Positions 1-8,314 of a stretch of 45,807 nucleotides of DNA are shown one piece after another (position 1 is the stretch's first letter; each line of letters starts with the position of its first letter). Under the pieces are notes generated by a model. It had not been told where the DNA came from. It worked only from the letters and a program-made list of their open reading frames with translations, and ran no database searches. This DNA is from an uncultured Neisseriaceae bacterium (GTDB taxonomy: Bacteria; Pseudomonadota; Gammaproteobacteria; Burkholderiales; Neisseriaceae). Made by a program: the position numbers and the translations under genes. The stretch lies in assembly GCA_945267035.1 (NCBI GenBank), contig CALYOS010000018.1:1-45807 (forward strand). The letters run 5' to 3'.

Positions 1-19
1 CATCACATTTAGGAATAGA

Positions 20-670
20 TTAGTTTTCTTCTGGAAAATATTGTTGTTTTAATTTATTTTTAATTGTACTTTCTATATTTAAAGAATTAAATTCCTCATA
101 GGATAATCGGTCATTCCTTATATAAAGATATTTTTCATCATAACCTAATTCTGGATGATTCGCATTTGCTGGTATAACATTAAAATATTTAGCTTCAACA
201 TCTAATAACTGCCTGGCATTCCAAAAAACGGTCTGGCTATCTTTAATATATTGCCCTACAACTTTATAGTTTGAAAATTGCAGAGGTAAGATGTAGACAT
301 TAATATCTGTAGCAAAATCAGCAATAGCATAAATATTTTTATTATCCGAAAAATATTTAGTTTCATCTATACGATGAAAACTATTTTCCTGCAAAACATC
401 ATTAAGTAATTTTATTTTCAATTCTCGCAAGCGTAAATCGTAAACTTTATTCTCATAACCATAAGCAATTGTTCCTGTCGGATATCCAGGGTATTGATAT
501 TGTAAGTAATAATTACCTTGTTTATCTTTATATAGGATATCTTTTATCTGAATATAGTCAGAATTAATGTGTTCTATATGTTTTTTTTGTGTTTCTATAT
601 CATGTAAATTGCTGTGACATGAAGTAGTGAGTAACATGAATATAAAAATTATTATTTTTGCATTTTTCAT
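20..670 (-). CDS. Putative lipoprotein of unknown function
   Basis: The 216-residue product starts with a short basic N-terminus, a hydrophobic stretch and a lipobox (LTTSC, Cys18), so it is probably a lipoprotein anchored in the inner or outer membrane. The mature part is rich in Tyr, Asn, Asp and Lys and shows no motif I recognise. The ATG at 670 puts the signal peptide at the right place; no strong Shine-Dalgarno is seen. The gene is very AT-rich compared with the housekeeping genes further right, which fits an accessory or fast-evolving gene. It ends close to the window edge and no partner gene is visible. The lipoprotein call is fairly secure; the function is unknown. Confidence 0.6.
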   Translation of the reverse strand: MKNAKIIIFIFMLLTTSCHSNLHDIETQKKHIEHINSDYIQIKDILYKDKQGNYYLQYQYPGYPTGTIAYGYENKVYDLRLRELKIKLLNDVLQENSFHRIDETKYFSDNKNIYAIADFATDINVYILPLQFSNYKVVGQYIKDSQTVFWNARQLLDVEAKYFNVIPANANHPELGYDEKYLYIRNDRLSYEEFNSLNIESTIKNKLKQQYFPEEN

Positions 671-1704
671 AAAATAGTTATCTCTGTCTGATGTTACCTA
701 AAAAAGCTTTCCTTTTTCCCCTCTATTTTATCTAGTAAATATTTTATTAAATCTGCAACCCGAATGTTTGTCACATTTTCCCCTTTTCTGCGGATTTAGC
801 TTTTTCTCGGTTTATTCCGGATAATGCTGCTTTATGCTTACCTAAGCTATTATAGCTCCATTTCCTCAGCCATATATAAAAATTGAATAATTGACCTCTC
901 TATTCAATTTTTTCAAAGTACTCTGCTATAGATAGTAGAATTCATCATTGAATATGAAACACGAAATAATATTGGTTAAATTGGGCTTTGACCATTTCGC
1001 TGTCTGCATAAGTTGGACACTTTAAAAAAATACAGTTTATTTTGAAAAGTAAACAATTTAAATTTGCTGTTCAACCAAGTTGTTTTGCAGTTGTGTTTGT
1101 AGTGGATTCCACCGAAATTCGATTAGCACGATTTGTAACCTGTTTGCTAAGGATTTGCCCAATTAAAATCATTCATTCGCAATAAGATATATTTAATACT
1201 ATTTCATGCCCTATGAGCATGATTAACCCTATGCTCAATAGAAGCATGAAGGTGTGTTTGGATATAAGCAAAAACTCTGTAAGCTATTTAAAATAGGATA
1301 CAGCGCATTGTTGCTCTCAGGGTTATAGGTTGGTTTGTTTATACAATTTCTATCTAATCAATTATTTTGCTAGCTATGCGCTATGTGGCTGTGAATAAAC
1401 GGATATACGTCACTTTTAAATATTGATTAACAGGATTTTTATGTCCGTAAATTTGGTGACGAAGATTGAAACGCTTAAACGATGCTATGCGGTGATGCAA
1501 TTTTTGTGTGGCTGGCTCATGGGCTTGGTTTTTTGGGCGGTCAAGGTTCTGTCTGTGTTCGTTAACAGGAATGAATGCCATGACGAGTTCGCGTCTTATC
1601 CGGCTTCAGCGGGTTAACCGCTTTCGGCCAGATAAGTGATGCACAGGGTTGGTGTCAATGCTGACAATAGCAATCATTGAGCAGACCACGTGCTTTATAG
1701 GGCA
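671..1704. other. Gene-poor spacer of about 1 kb
   Basis: No convincing intact gene. Short open frames on both strands around 1381-1617 overlap each other and resemble no family I know. One 34-codon stretch near 1084-1185 looks like a transposase remnant and is listed separately. The rest is AT-rich, non-repetitive sequence, probably decayed. Confidence 0.5.
1084..1185 (+). pseudogene. Possible remnant of an IS5-type DDE transposase
   Basis: A 33-codon open stretch without a start codon contains VVDSTEIRLAR, which resembles the segment around the first catalytic Asp in IS5/ISL2-like transposases (usually D-x-T-E followed by basic residues). The frame stops at 1183-1185 and no flanking transposase sequence or terminal inverted repeats can be recognised. 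If real it is a fossil fragment. The match is short and could be chance. Confidence 0.25.
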
Positions 1705-2640
1705 TTATTTATTCGCCATAAAATGGTTTATGTTGTCTTCTAGCATCACGAGGATACGCTTGATGGCATCGATGCTACCCCATGCAATATGTGGCGTGAT
1801 GATGAGATTGGGTAGTTGTGTACTCAATAATGGATTGCCGTTAACTGGAGGCTCTTGACTGAGAACGTCCACTCCGGCTCCAGCTAACTGGTCATTTTTC
1901 AACGCATTAACCAATGCTTGCTCTGACACCAATCCACCACGCCCAACGTTGATTAATATGGCTTGTGGTTTCATGGTTTTTAATTCTTCTTCCCCAATCA
2001 TGTTGCGGGTTTGATCATTTAAAGGGCAATGTAAGCTCAGGATATCTGCTTGTTGCAGAACTTGTGTAAATGGGGTGTAACCTTCGCGAACGCTTGTGGC
2101 GTTTTTATGCTCACCCCATAATATTTTCATGCCAAAAGCCTGTGCTCTAGTGGCGACAGCTTGTCCAATACCGCCACGACCAAATATACCCAATGTTTTA
2201 CCATTCAGATCACGAATGGGCGCACCTTTATAGCAGAAATACGGGCTTTTTTCCCATTTTCCTGCGGCAACATCACGCTGATAAGCAGGTAATTGGCGCA
2301 TCAATGCCAGCATAAGCATTAAGGTATGATCGGCAACGGCATCATTACCATAACCATGTACATTGCGGACTTCAACGCCATGTTGCTGAGCTGCCTGTAG
2401 ATCGATGTGATCTAAACCGGTTGCAGGTACGGCAATTAAGCGTAGCTTGGGGCAGTTTTTGATGGTCTCTGCATCAATGGGAATTTTATTGGTCACAACG
2501 ATGGTGGCATTGGCGATGCGACTAATCACTTCATCTGGATTGGTACGCGGGTATTCGGTGGTGTGGTGCGGAAAACGGAAGTCGAATTGATGTTTAGGCA
2601 GGGTGGCACGATCTAAAAATACGATTTCGCTGGTATTCAT
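1705..2640 (-). CDS. D-2-hydroxyacid dehydrogenase (glycerate dehydrogenase / hydroxypyruvate reductase type)
   Basis: This 311-residue NAD(P)-dependent dehydrogenase belongs to the D-isomer-specific 2-hydroxyacid dehydrogenase family. The Rossmann motif GRGGIG lies at residues 154-159, and the catalytic triad is visible as Arg234 (NVGRGG), Glu263 (SQEPP) and His284 (TPHIAWGS). The early VPATGLDHID segment is typical of glycerate dehydrogenases, which interconvert hydroxypyruvate and D-glycerate; glyoxylate or another 2-ketoacid is also possible. The ATG at 2640 is preceded by a good AGGAG Shine-Dalgarno. It is transcribed divergently from the downstream FKBP gene. Family assignment is firm and substrate is inferred; the best-known Neisseria-type name would be hprA, but I leave the symbol open. 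Confidence 0.85.
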   Translation of the reverse strand: MNTSEIVFLDRATLPKHQFDFRFPHHTTEYPRTNPDEVISRIANATIVVTNKIPIDAETIKNCPKLRLIAVPATGLDHIDLQAAQQHGVEVRNVHGYGNDAVADHTLMLMLALMRQLPAYQRDVAAGKWEKSPYFCYKGAPIRDLNGKTLGIFGRGGIGQAVATRAQAFGMKILWGEHKNATSVREGYTPFTQVLQQADILSLHCPLNDQTRNMIGEEELKTMKPQAILINVGRGGLVSEQALVNALKNDQLAGAGVDVLSQEPPVNGNPLLSTQLPNLIITPHIAWGSIDAIKRILVMLEDNINHFMANK

Positions 2641-2676
2641 TGGGGCTCCTAATTATTTATATGTCATTTAAAAAGC

Positions 2677-2705
2677 TTGGCATGCAGACAATTCAGCTCT
2701 ATGAT
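2677..2705 (+). promoter_or_regulatory. Sigma-70 promoter for the FKBP gene
   Basis: TTGGCA at 2677-2682 and TATGAT at 2700-2705 are separated by 17 bases and lie about 37 bases upstream of the FKBP start codon. Both boxes are close to consensus. Confidence 0.6.
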
Positions 2706-2742
2706 ACAGTGTACGCTGATTTTAGACTGAAAGTTTCTCACT

Positions 2743-3069
2743 ATGGATTTGATGATCACCGACTTAGAACAAGGTACGGGTAAGGAAGCGGTAAAAGGTA
2801 AAGAAATTACGGTTCATTATACTGGTATGCTGGAAGATGGCACGGTTTTTGATTCGAGTGTGACGCGTAAGCAACCGCTTACTTTTACGCTGGGCGCTGG
2901 CATGGTCATTGCTGGCTGGGATCAAGGATTTGATGGCATGAAAGAAGGCGGCAAACGTAAGTTAACTATTCCGCCACACATGGCGTATGGTAGTCGTGGT
3001 GCCGGTGGGGTCATTCCGCCTAATGCAACGCTGATTTTTGATGTGGAATTGTTGCAGGTAGAAGATTAA
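2743..3069 (+). CDS. FKBP-type peptidyl-prolyl cis-trans isomerase
   Basis: A 108-residue single-domain FKBP that isomerises X-Pro peptide bonds. The family landmarks are in order: VHYTG near residue 25, DGTVFDSS, the PLTFTLG segment, VIAGWDQG with the pocket Trp, KRKLTIP, and [24 protein letters not shown] at the C-terminus (quoted in part). There is no signal peptide, so it should be cytoplasmic. Length and sequence match the small neisserial FKBP. The ATG at 2743 is used, although a second ATG four codons on is possible. A hairpin terminator follows, so it is probably monocistronic. Confidence 0.92.
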   Translation: MDLMITDLEQGTGKEAVKGKEITVHYTGMLEDGTVFDSSVTRKQPLTFTLGAGMVIAGWDQGFDGMKEGGKRKLTIPPHMAYGSRGAGGVIPPNATLIFDVELLQVED

Positions 3070-3091
3070 TTTTTTTAGGTTGAGGTTTCAC

Positions 3092-3133
3092 TCAGGCAGT
3101 CTGTGTAGCAGACTGCCTGAACTGCTTTAATTT
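3092..3133 (+). terminator. Hairpin terminator between the FKBP gene and mnmE
   Basis: A perfect 12-base inverted repeat (3092-3103 with 3109-3120, loop TGTAG) is followed by an A/T-rich tail. The right arm plus the next base reads AGACTGCCTGAA, one base away from a known Neisseriaceae DNA uptake sequence dialect, and such sequences often form terminators in this family. Confidence 0.6.
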
Positions 3134-3146
3134 TGTGAGTTAGGTA

Positions 3147-4520
3147 ATGAAAAATAATCCAGTCATTGCTGCGATTGCTACCGCTCCGGGACGTGGTGGC
3201 GTAGGCGTAGTGCGACTTTCCGGTCAGAATCTGTTGCCATTGGCTCAAATTTTGTCTGGAGGCAAAACGCCCAAACCCAGGGTAGCCATGTATACCGATT
3301 TTACCGATGATCAGGATCGGGTCATCGATAATGGTTTATTGCTATTTTTTGCCGCGCCAGCCAGTTTTACCGGCGAAGATGTGATTGAGCTTCAAGGGCA
3401 TGGTGGACCGGTGGTGATGCAAATGTTGTTACAACGCTGTTTGCAGCTTGGCGCGCGTTTGGCCGAACCGGGTGAATTCACAAAACGAGCTTTTCTCAAT
3501 AATAAACTGGATCTGGCACAGGCCGAAAGTGTGGCAGATCTGATTGATGCTTCGAGTCAGTCGGCAGCACGTATGGCTGTACGCAGTTTGAAGGGGGCAT
3601 TTTCCAGCGAGATTCATCAATTGGTTGATGAACTGATTACGCTGCGGATGTTGGTTGAGGCAACGCTGGATTTTCCAGAAGAGGATATCGATTTTTTACA
3701 AGCCGCTGATGCTGCCGGCAAGCTTGAGCATGTGCAATCCGCCCTCGAACATGTTTTGCTCCATGCTGAGCAGGGTGCTTTATTGCGCGAAGGCATGAAG
3801 GTGGTGCTGGTGGGTGCGCCCAATGTCGGCAAATCCAGTTTGCTTAATGCTCTTGCTGGCGAAGAGGTGGCTATTGTGACCGATATAGCCGGTACAACGA
3901 GGGATACGGTGCGTGAGCAGATTACGTTGGATGGTGTGCCGGTACATATTATTGATACCGCTGGCTTGCGCAAGACAGATGATGTGGTGGAAAAAATCGG
4001 TATTGAACGCAGCCAGCAAGCCGTGCAGCAAGCTGATGTCGCTTTAATTCTGGTGGATCAGCGCGAAGGCATCAATGAAACCACAGCAGAGATTTTGGCG
4101 CAGTTGCCTGCAGGTCTACATAAGATTGAAGTACACAATAAAATCGATCTGACTGGGGAGGCGGCGACAAGTGTTCCACGTGAAACTGGACAGTTACACG
4201 CGTTCACTGATGCAGAAACGGTGATTGCTTTGTCGGCAAAAAATGGTGTCGGACTGGATTTATTACGGCAGGCGCTGTTGCAGCAAGTGGGATGGCAAGG
4301 AGAAAGTGAAGGGCTGTTTCTGGCACGAACACGTCATATACAGGCATTACAACAGGCACAGCAGGAGCTGGGGTATGCCAGCCAATGTCAGCATGATCAA
4401 ATTGAATTATTTGCCGAACATTTACGTTTGGCACAAAATGCTTTGAATGAAATTACCGGTGAATTTAGTGCAGATGATTTGCTCGGGGTGATTTTCAGTC
4501 GTTTTTGTATTGGTAAATAG
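3147..4520 (+). CDS. mnmE: tRNA modification GTPase MnmE
   Basis: MnmE (TrmE) works with MnmG to install the carboxymethylaminomethyl group on U34 of certain tRNAs. The 457-residue protein has the N-terminal tetrahydrofolate-binding domain ([13 protein letters not shown] near residue 14), a helical domain, and an inserted GTPase domain with G1 GAPNVGKSS (223-231), G2 GTTRDT (249-254), G3 DTAG (270-273) and G4 NKID. The C-terminus ends in CIGK, carrying the conserved catalytic Cys454. All key residues are intact and the length is typical. The ATG at 3147 begins the expected [13 protein letters not shown] sequence; the Shine-Dalgarno is weak. The gene stands alone between a hairpin and a 480-base spacer. 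Confidence 0.97.
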   Translation: MKNNPVIAAIATAPGRGGVGVVRLSGQNLLPLAQILSGGKTPKPRVAMYTDFTDDQDRVIDNGLLLFFAAPASFTGEDVIELQGHGGPVVMQMLLQRCLQLGARLAEPGEFTKRAFLNNKLDLAQAESVADLIDASSQSAARMAVRSLKGAFSSEIHQLVDELITLRMLVEATLDFPEEDIDFLQAADAAGKLEHVQSALEHVLLHAEQGALLREGMKVVLVGAPNVGKSSLLNALAGEEVAIVTDIAGTTRDTVREQITLDGVPVHIIDTAGLRKTDDVVEKIGIERSQQAVQQADVALILVDQREGINETTAEILAQLPAGLHKIEVHNKIDLTGEAATSVPRETGQLHAFTDAETVIALSAKNGVGLDLLRQALLQQVGWQGESEGLFLARTRHIQALQQAQQELGYASQCQHDQIELFAEHLRLAQNALNEITGEFSADDLLGVIFSRFCIGK

Positions 4521-5003
4521 TCATTAAACTGGCGGTATTTGCAGCTTTTGGCATGGAATTTTTACTGCAGCTGTTTCTGCCTGCTGGATCAACAACTTTT
4601 GTAAGAAATGAATGTTGAAGCGGGCGGTTTATGCTGACTTTATTCAACTGATAAGACCGATCGGCACCATGAACTGATCTTTGCTAATATGACAGATATG
4701 TATGGCTAAACGTGGTTGACCGTTGTTGACTTTTCAAGTTTATGACGAAGTTTTGATTTATTCAGTTTGCTGGGCGATTTGACCGTTTTTTTGAATACTT
4801 GATTCATGCTGTAACACGAGAATAACAGCATGAATATTGCTCACCAAGGTCTGGGCACCTAGCCGCTGGAAATGATCTGATTAGAACGACAAATTCATTG
4901 CAGTGTGACTAACAAATTGTATGTGATCAGTAGGATGTTTTTAATGGCAATTTGACAATTGAATTGCTATCTAATGGAGTTGCCATACTTAGGGTGTAGT
5001 CTA
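4521..5003. other. Spacer of about 480 bases
   Basis: No open frame here has coding character. The only structure I see is an inverted repeat with 11-base arms (4802-4812 and 4825-4835, loop 12) that lacks a T-tract on either strand. Confidence 0.5.
4802..4835. repeat. Inverted repeat (stem-loop, role unknown)
   Basis: Arms ATTCATGCTGT and ACAGCATGAAT pair perfectly over 11 bases around a 12-base loop. It lies between the convergent mnmE and acyl-CoA ligase genes, where a terminator is expected, but there is no adjoining T-run. It may be a weak bidirectional terminator. Confidence 0.35.
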
Positions 5004-6557
5004 TCAGTGAATGTGTGGTTGCTCATTTTCGTTTTCCGCTTGGGTTGAAAACAGCTGGCGCAGTTTTTTTCTGTCTACCTTGCCAATGGCTGTCATCGGC
5101 AATTCATCTAGTAGAATGATTGTTTTGGGCATTTGATAACGTGCGATTCGCGTTCTCAGCCAGTCCAACAAGGTGGTTTTTGTTTCGGCGGTTCCTGGTT
5201 TCAGCACAATGAATGCCACCAATCTTTGCCCGAAATCTTCATCTTCTACACTGACTACTGCGGTATCGGCAATGTGTGGATGGCTCAATAAACTGGTTTC
5301 AAGCTCAAAGGGATAAACGTTTTCTCCGCCGGAAATTATCATGTCATCTACGCGACCCTGCAAGTAGTAATACCCTTGTTTGTCTTTGCAGGCTAAATCG
5401 CCAGTGGCTACCCATTGTTTCCCCTGTGTTGACCAAGCGCATTTTAGGTAAAGCTCGCCCTGAGTGGTGGTGACCTGACCATCTTTCATTAGTTTAGCCG
5501 ACAATCCTTTAAGAGGTTGACCAATGGTTGCGGGGTGAGCAGTTAGGTCTGCGGAAGTGGCAATCATGGCGATGCCGGCTTCGGATGTGCCGTATAAGTT
5601 GAACAACACTTTGCCATAGCGATTGAGAACATGAGTGACCAGTGCGGGTGTAATGGGGGCGCCACCGGTGATGATACAACGCAAGCTGGAAAGGTGTTGC
5701 TCTGAGTAGCTGATCATTCGGGCGAGCATTAACGGAACTAAGGTGACAACTTCAATGTGGTGATCAGCAATCAGGTGGCAGGCTTTTTCAGCCACAAAAC
5801 GTGTGCGCAGAAAGATGGTGGCACCCAGTAAGACTGACATGCATAAGGTTGCCATTCCGAAGCCATGATAAATAGGCGTGGCAAGGTAGATTCTCTGGAA
5901 ATCACTCAGATTGAGTTTTACCAATAGCTGGTAGAACGGGCTGATAAAATTTTGTGCCTGACTGCTTCTTTCTGCCAGTTTGAAACGACCTGTTGTGCCA
6001 CTGGTCAGTACGGTGATTTTACTAAAATGGGTTACAGGTCGCTTTAAAGGATTATTTGGTGGGGCTGCCCGTAACAGTGTCTGAATAGAAAGTAAATTTT
6101 CATGATAGGTAGGCAGGGTTTTTACCGCTGGTAATGTGCTGATTTCTGGATCATGAATAATCCAGTCAAACTGTACCTTGTCGTTGATCTGGCTTAATTG
6201 GCTGGAAGATATTTCGGTATTTAGCAGATAGACATCAGCGCCCAAGGCGGCCAGTGCAAATAAGGTATGCACCAGTAGCGCATGATTGGTCGCCATCACA
6301 GCGATTTTCTGCCGCGGTGAGATATGGCAATGTGTGAATAGCTGATTGGCCAGATGTTGTGATTGTTTATATAGTGTCCGGTAATCCAGAGTGTAATCAG
6401 TAGCAATAATGGCTGTTTGCTGGGGTGACAGTTTTTGGCGAATGTAGAGTAAAGCCATCAGATTAATGCCATCGAGGCGAATACTGTTAAGCACATGCCA
6501 GATACCGGCTGGAGTTAAAAGTTTGCAGCGCCATAGCGCTTTAATGGCTTTCAACAT
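5004..6557 (-). CDS. AMP-binding acyl-CoA ligase (FadD-like)
   Basis: A 517-residue member of the ANL adenylating family, which activates a carboxylic acid to acyl-AMP and then acyl-CoA. The motifs are in order: phosphate loop TSGTTG at about 185-190, GTSEAG at 321-326, ATGD near 383, the hinge region GRVDDMIISGGENVYP starting near 399, and the C-terminal catalytic Lys491 in TAIGKVDRKKL. The phosphate loop continues RFKLAERS where most relatives have xPKG. The N-terminus has some hydrophobic character but no signal peptide. Its ATG overlaps the end of the upstream SDR gene by 7 bases, so the two are translationally coupled. A medium- or long-chain fatty acid substrate is inferred from this partner; an aryl acid or an acyl-ACP acceptor cannot be excluded. 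Confidence 0.85.
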   Translation of the reverse strand: MLKAIKALWRCKLLTPAGIWHVLNSIRLDGINLMALLYIRQKLSPQQTAIIATDYTLDYRTLYKQSQHLANQLFTHCHISPRQKIAVMATNHALLVHTLFALAALGADVYLLNTEISSSQLSQINDKVQFDWIIHDPEISTLPAVKTLPTYHENLLSIQTLLRAAPPNNPLKRPVTHFSKITVLTSGTTGRFKLAERSSQAQNFISPFYQLLVKLNLSDFQRIYLATPIYHGFGMATLCMSVLLGATIFLRTRFVAEKACHLIADHHIEVVTLVPLMLARMISYSEQHLSSLRCIITGGAPITPALVTHVLNRYGKVLFNLYGTSEAGIAMIATSADLTAHPATIGQPLKGLSAKLMKDGQVTTTQGELYLKCAWSTQGKQWVATGDLACKDKQGYYYLQGRVDDMIISGGENVYPFELETSLLSHPHIADTAVVSVEDEDFGQRLVAFIVLKPGTAETKTTLLDWLRTRIARYQMPKTIILLDELPMTAIGKVDRKKLRQLFSTQAENENEQPHIH

Positions 6558-7393
6558 TGTTTTCTCTTTACATAATAATAATTCATTTTTAACCAGATAC
6601 CATTAAACATTACTGAGATCAGTTGAACCGCAAGAGTCCACCAAGGTTTGTATTGGCGTTTACCTTTCAGTAATAAACGACAAATTATGTTTGCAGCCTG
6701 CTGGGGTTGTAATGCTGGTAGTTGCTTATAAAGTCGCGTTGGCTCAATCATTCGGGTTTTAACCAGTGGAAGATAAGCGGTAGAAACACGAATATGTTGG
6801 TTTTCAAGCTCAGCGCTGGCACAACGTAGCCATTGATCAAAAGCTGTTTTGGATGCCTGATAGGCAGCCCAGTTAACGGTTGGCGCAAGCAAGACGTTGA
6901 TGGCTGATACGTTAATGATCTGTCCTTGTGTTTGTTGTAGCGTTGGAATCAAGGCAAGACAAAGCCGGACGGGGGCAAAATAGTTCAGCTGCATTGTTCT
7001 TTCGAAATCATGCTCTCTTTGTAAAGAATGCATGATCGGTCGGCAAATCGATATCCCTGCATTGTTGATGAATATGTCAATGGGTTTGTGCTGAATATGA
7101 TTGATAAATCGATCTAACTGAACGCGATCGCGCAAATCGATGGGAAAAATTTCTATTTGGGCTTTTTTGTTAATAAGGTGTTGCTGAATTTGTTGTAATT
7201 TGCTTTCTGTTCTAGCCAGCAGGATGAGCTGGCAGTTGATATCGGCCAGGCAATGACAGAGTGCTTCTCCAATTCCGTAGCTGGCTCCAGTGATGATGAT
7301 GGTCTTATGCTGTAAATGCTGCTCCAGCTGCTTGAAATCAGGCTTAATAATGGGAAAAAGGACACAACTAAGTAGTGAATTCAGCGATCGCAC
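6551..7393 (-). CDS. Short-chain dehydrogenase, Acr1-like fatty acyl-CoA reductase candidate
   Basis: A 280-residue SDR with TGASYGIG (35-42), NNAG (110-113), Ser163, Tyr178 and Lys182, so the classical catalytic set is complete. The segment HDFERTMQLNYF and the later stretches PLVKTRMIEPTRLYK and LQPQQAANII strongly recall Acr1 of Acinetobacter, an NADPH-dependent fatty acyl-CoA reductase that makes fatty aldehydes. The N-terminal extension and the hydrophobic C-terminal part may associate with the membrane. The start is a GTG at 7393, since an in-frame stop lies a few codons upstream. It is followed, with a 7-base overlap, by the acyl-CoA ligase, suggesting the two act in sequence (acid to acyl-CoA to aldehyde). 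SDR membership is certain; the substrate is inferred. Confidence 0.82.
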   Translation of the reverse strand: MRSLNSLLSCVLFPIIKPDFKQLEQHLQHKTIIITGASYGIGEALCHCLADINCQLILLARTESKLQQIQQHLINKKAQIEIFPIDLRDRVQLDRFINHIQHKPIDIFINNAGISICRPIMHSLQREHDFERTMQLNYFAPVRLCLALIPTLQQTQGQIINVSAINVLLAPTVNWAAYQASKTAFDQWLRCASAELENQHIRVSTAYLPLVKTRMIEPTRLYKQLPALQPQQAANIICRLLLKGKRQYKPWWTLAVQLISVMFNGIWLKMNYYYVKRKQC

Positions 7394-7583
7394 GGTTTTT
7401 TTGCCGGTAATTTAATCAATTGAGTATAAATTGACGGCGAAATAAGTCAATGCAAAATGGGTCATTGAGCAGCTAAATTGCTCTATAAATTTGATGTTGT
7501 TTTGGTTTCATCGATGAGTGTAGGTGTTGATGCGGATGAAAAGTGGTGGAATTAAGGTGAAGAATGTGGCGCAAACGGATTGT

Positions 7584-7793
7584 TTACAGCGTTTGAATCA
7601 GCTTAAACCGTGCTTGTTGCTCGCCATTGATGCTGACTGTTTCATTAAACATTGATTTGGGGCGGACCCAAAAAGTGAAATCACCATACAAACACTGATA
7701 GACCACCATTTCTTCTTCTGTTTCACTGTGGCGGGCAGTGCCCAATACCTGATACAGTTTTCCTTTGTAATGTTGATAGATACCGCGCTGCAT
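7584..7793 (-). CDS. DUF1653 family protein
   Basis: This 69-residue protein matches the DUF1653 pattern throughout: G-Y-Q-H-Y-K-G-K near the start, [14 protein letters not shown] in the middle, then the tryptophan-containing [11 protein letters not shown] segment. The family is widespread in proteobacteria, folds as a small beta-rich domain, and has no established biochemical role. The ATG at 7793 has a good AGGAAC Shine-Dalgarno. It stands alone on the minus strand, with a 190-base gap to the SDR gene. Family call firm, function unknown. Confidence 0.85.
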   Translation of the reverse strand: MQRGIYQHYKGKLYQVLGTARHSETEEEMVVYQCLYGDFTFWVRPKSMFNETVSINGEQQARFKLIQTL

Positions 7794-8314
7794 GATTGTT
7801 CCTGTTGAAAGGGGTAAAAACCATTAATTTTGGGTTTGCAGGCAATAATAGAAGATTTTGGGTATAGCTGACAAGCTGAGGACTCAGCCGCTTGAGCGAG
7901 CTCGAAGTGAGTCTCTAAAAGGTCTAATTTTTTGTGGAGGAGTAGATTTGACTGGAGAAATTTAATGGGTATCGGTCAAAACTAAGGGTGTTTGTGCCGA
8001 AAACGTGGTTGGTAAGTTTTGGTTGGATAGATATAAAGAAAAAGGACTGTTTGGATTCAATCTTTGCTTAATTGAGATGTTAATTTGCGCATATGGATAA
8101 GTGGCGTGTTGGTTGATCAACCTAACTGTTGAGGAAAATCAAGTTTAGTTCAACATTGCAGCCAAATGGCCATGAATTTAATTATGATTAAAATCATATT
8201 TTTATATCATTAATCATTGCAAAATAAAAAGTCTGAGTATGACATTAATTTGAAAAAGTTGTGGCAGACTGTTATAAACGCTTTAATTTTAACTGGTCGG
8301 ATTGAGAAGGTTGC
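7794..8314. other. Spacer of about 520 bases with the MFS promoter at its right end
   Basis: No coding sequence is supported. The right end holds a good sigma-70 promoter (listed separately). A short hairpin (GCTGA/TCAGC near 7874) is too small to interpret. Confidence 0.45.
8250..8278 (+). promoter_or_regulatory. Sigma-70 promoter for the MFS transporter gene
   Basis: TTGAAA at 8250-8255 and TATAAA at 8273-8278 are separated by 17 bases and lie 37 bases upstream of the ATG at 8315. Confidence 0.6.

Noticed and set aside
1381-1617. Opposing 64-66 codon frames on both strands in the left spacer
   Set aside because: They overlap each other, have no ribosome site or recognisable product, and are most simply chance frames in decayed DNA.
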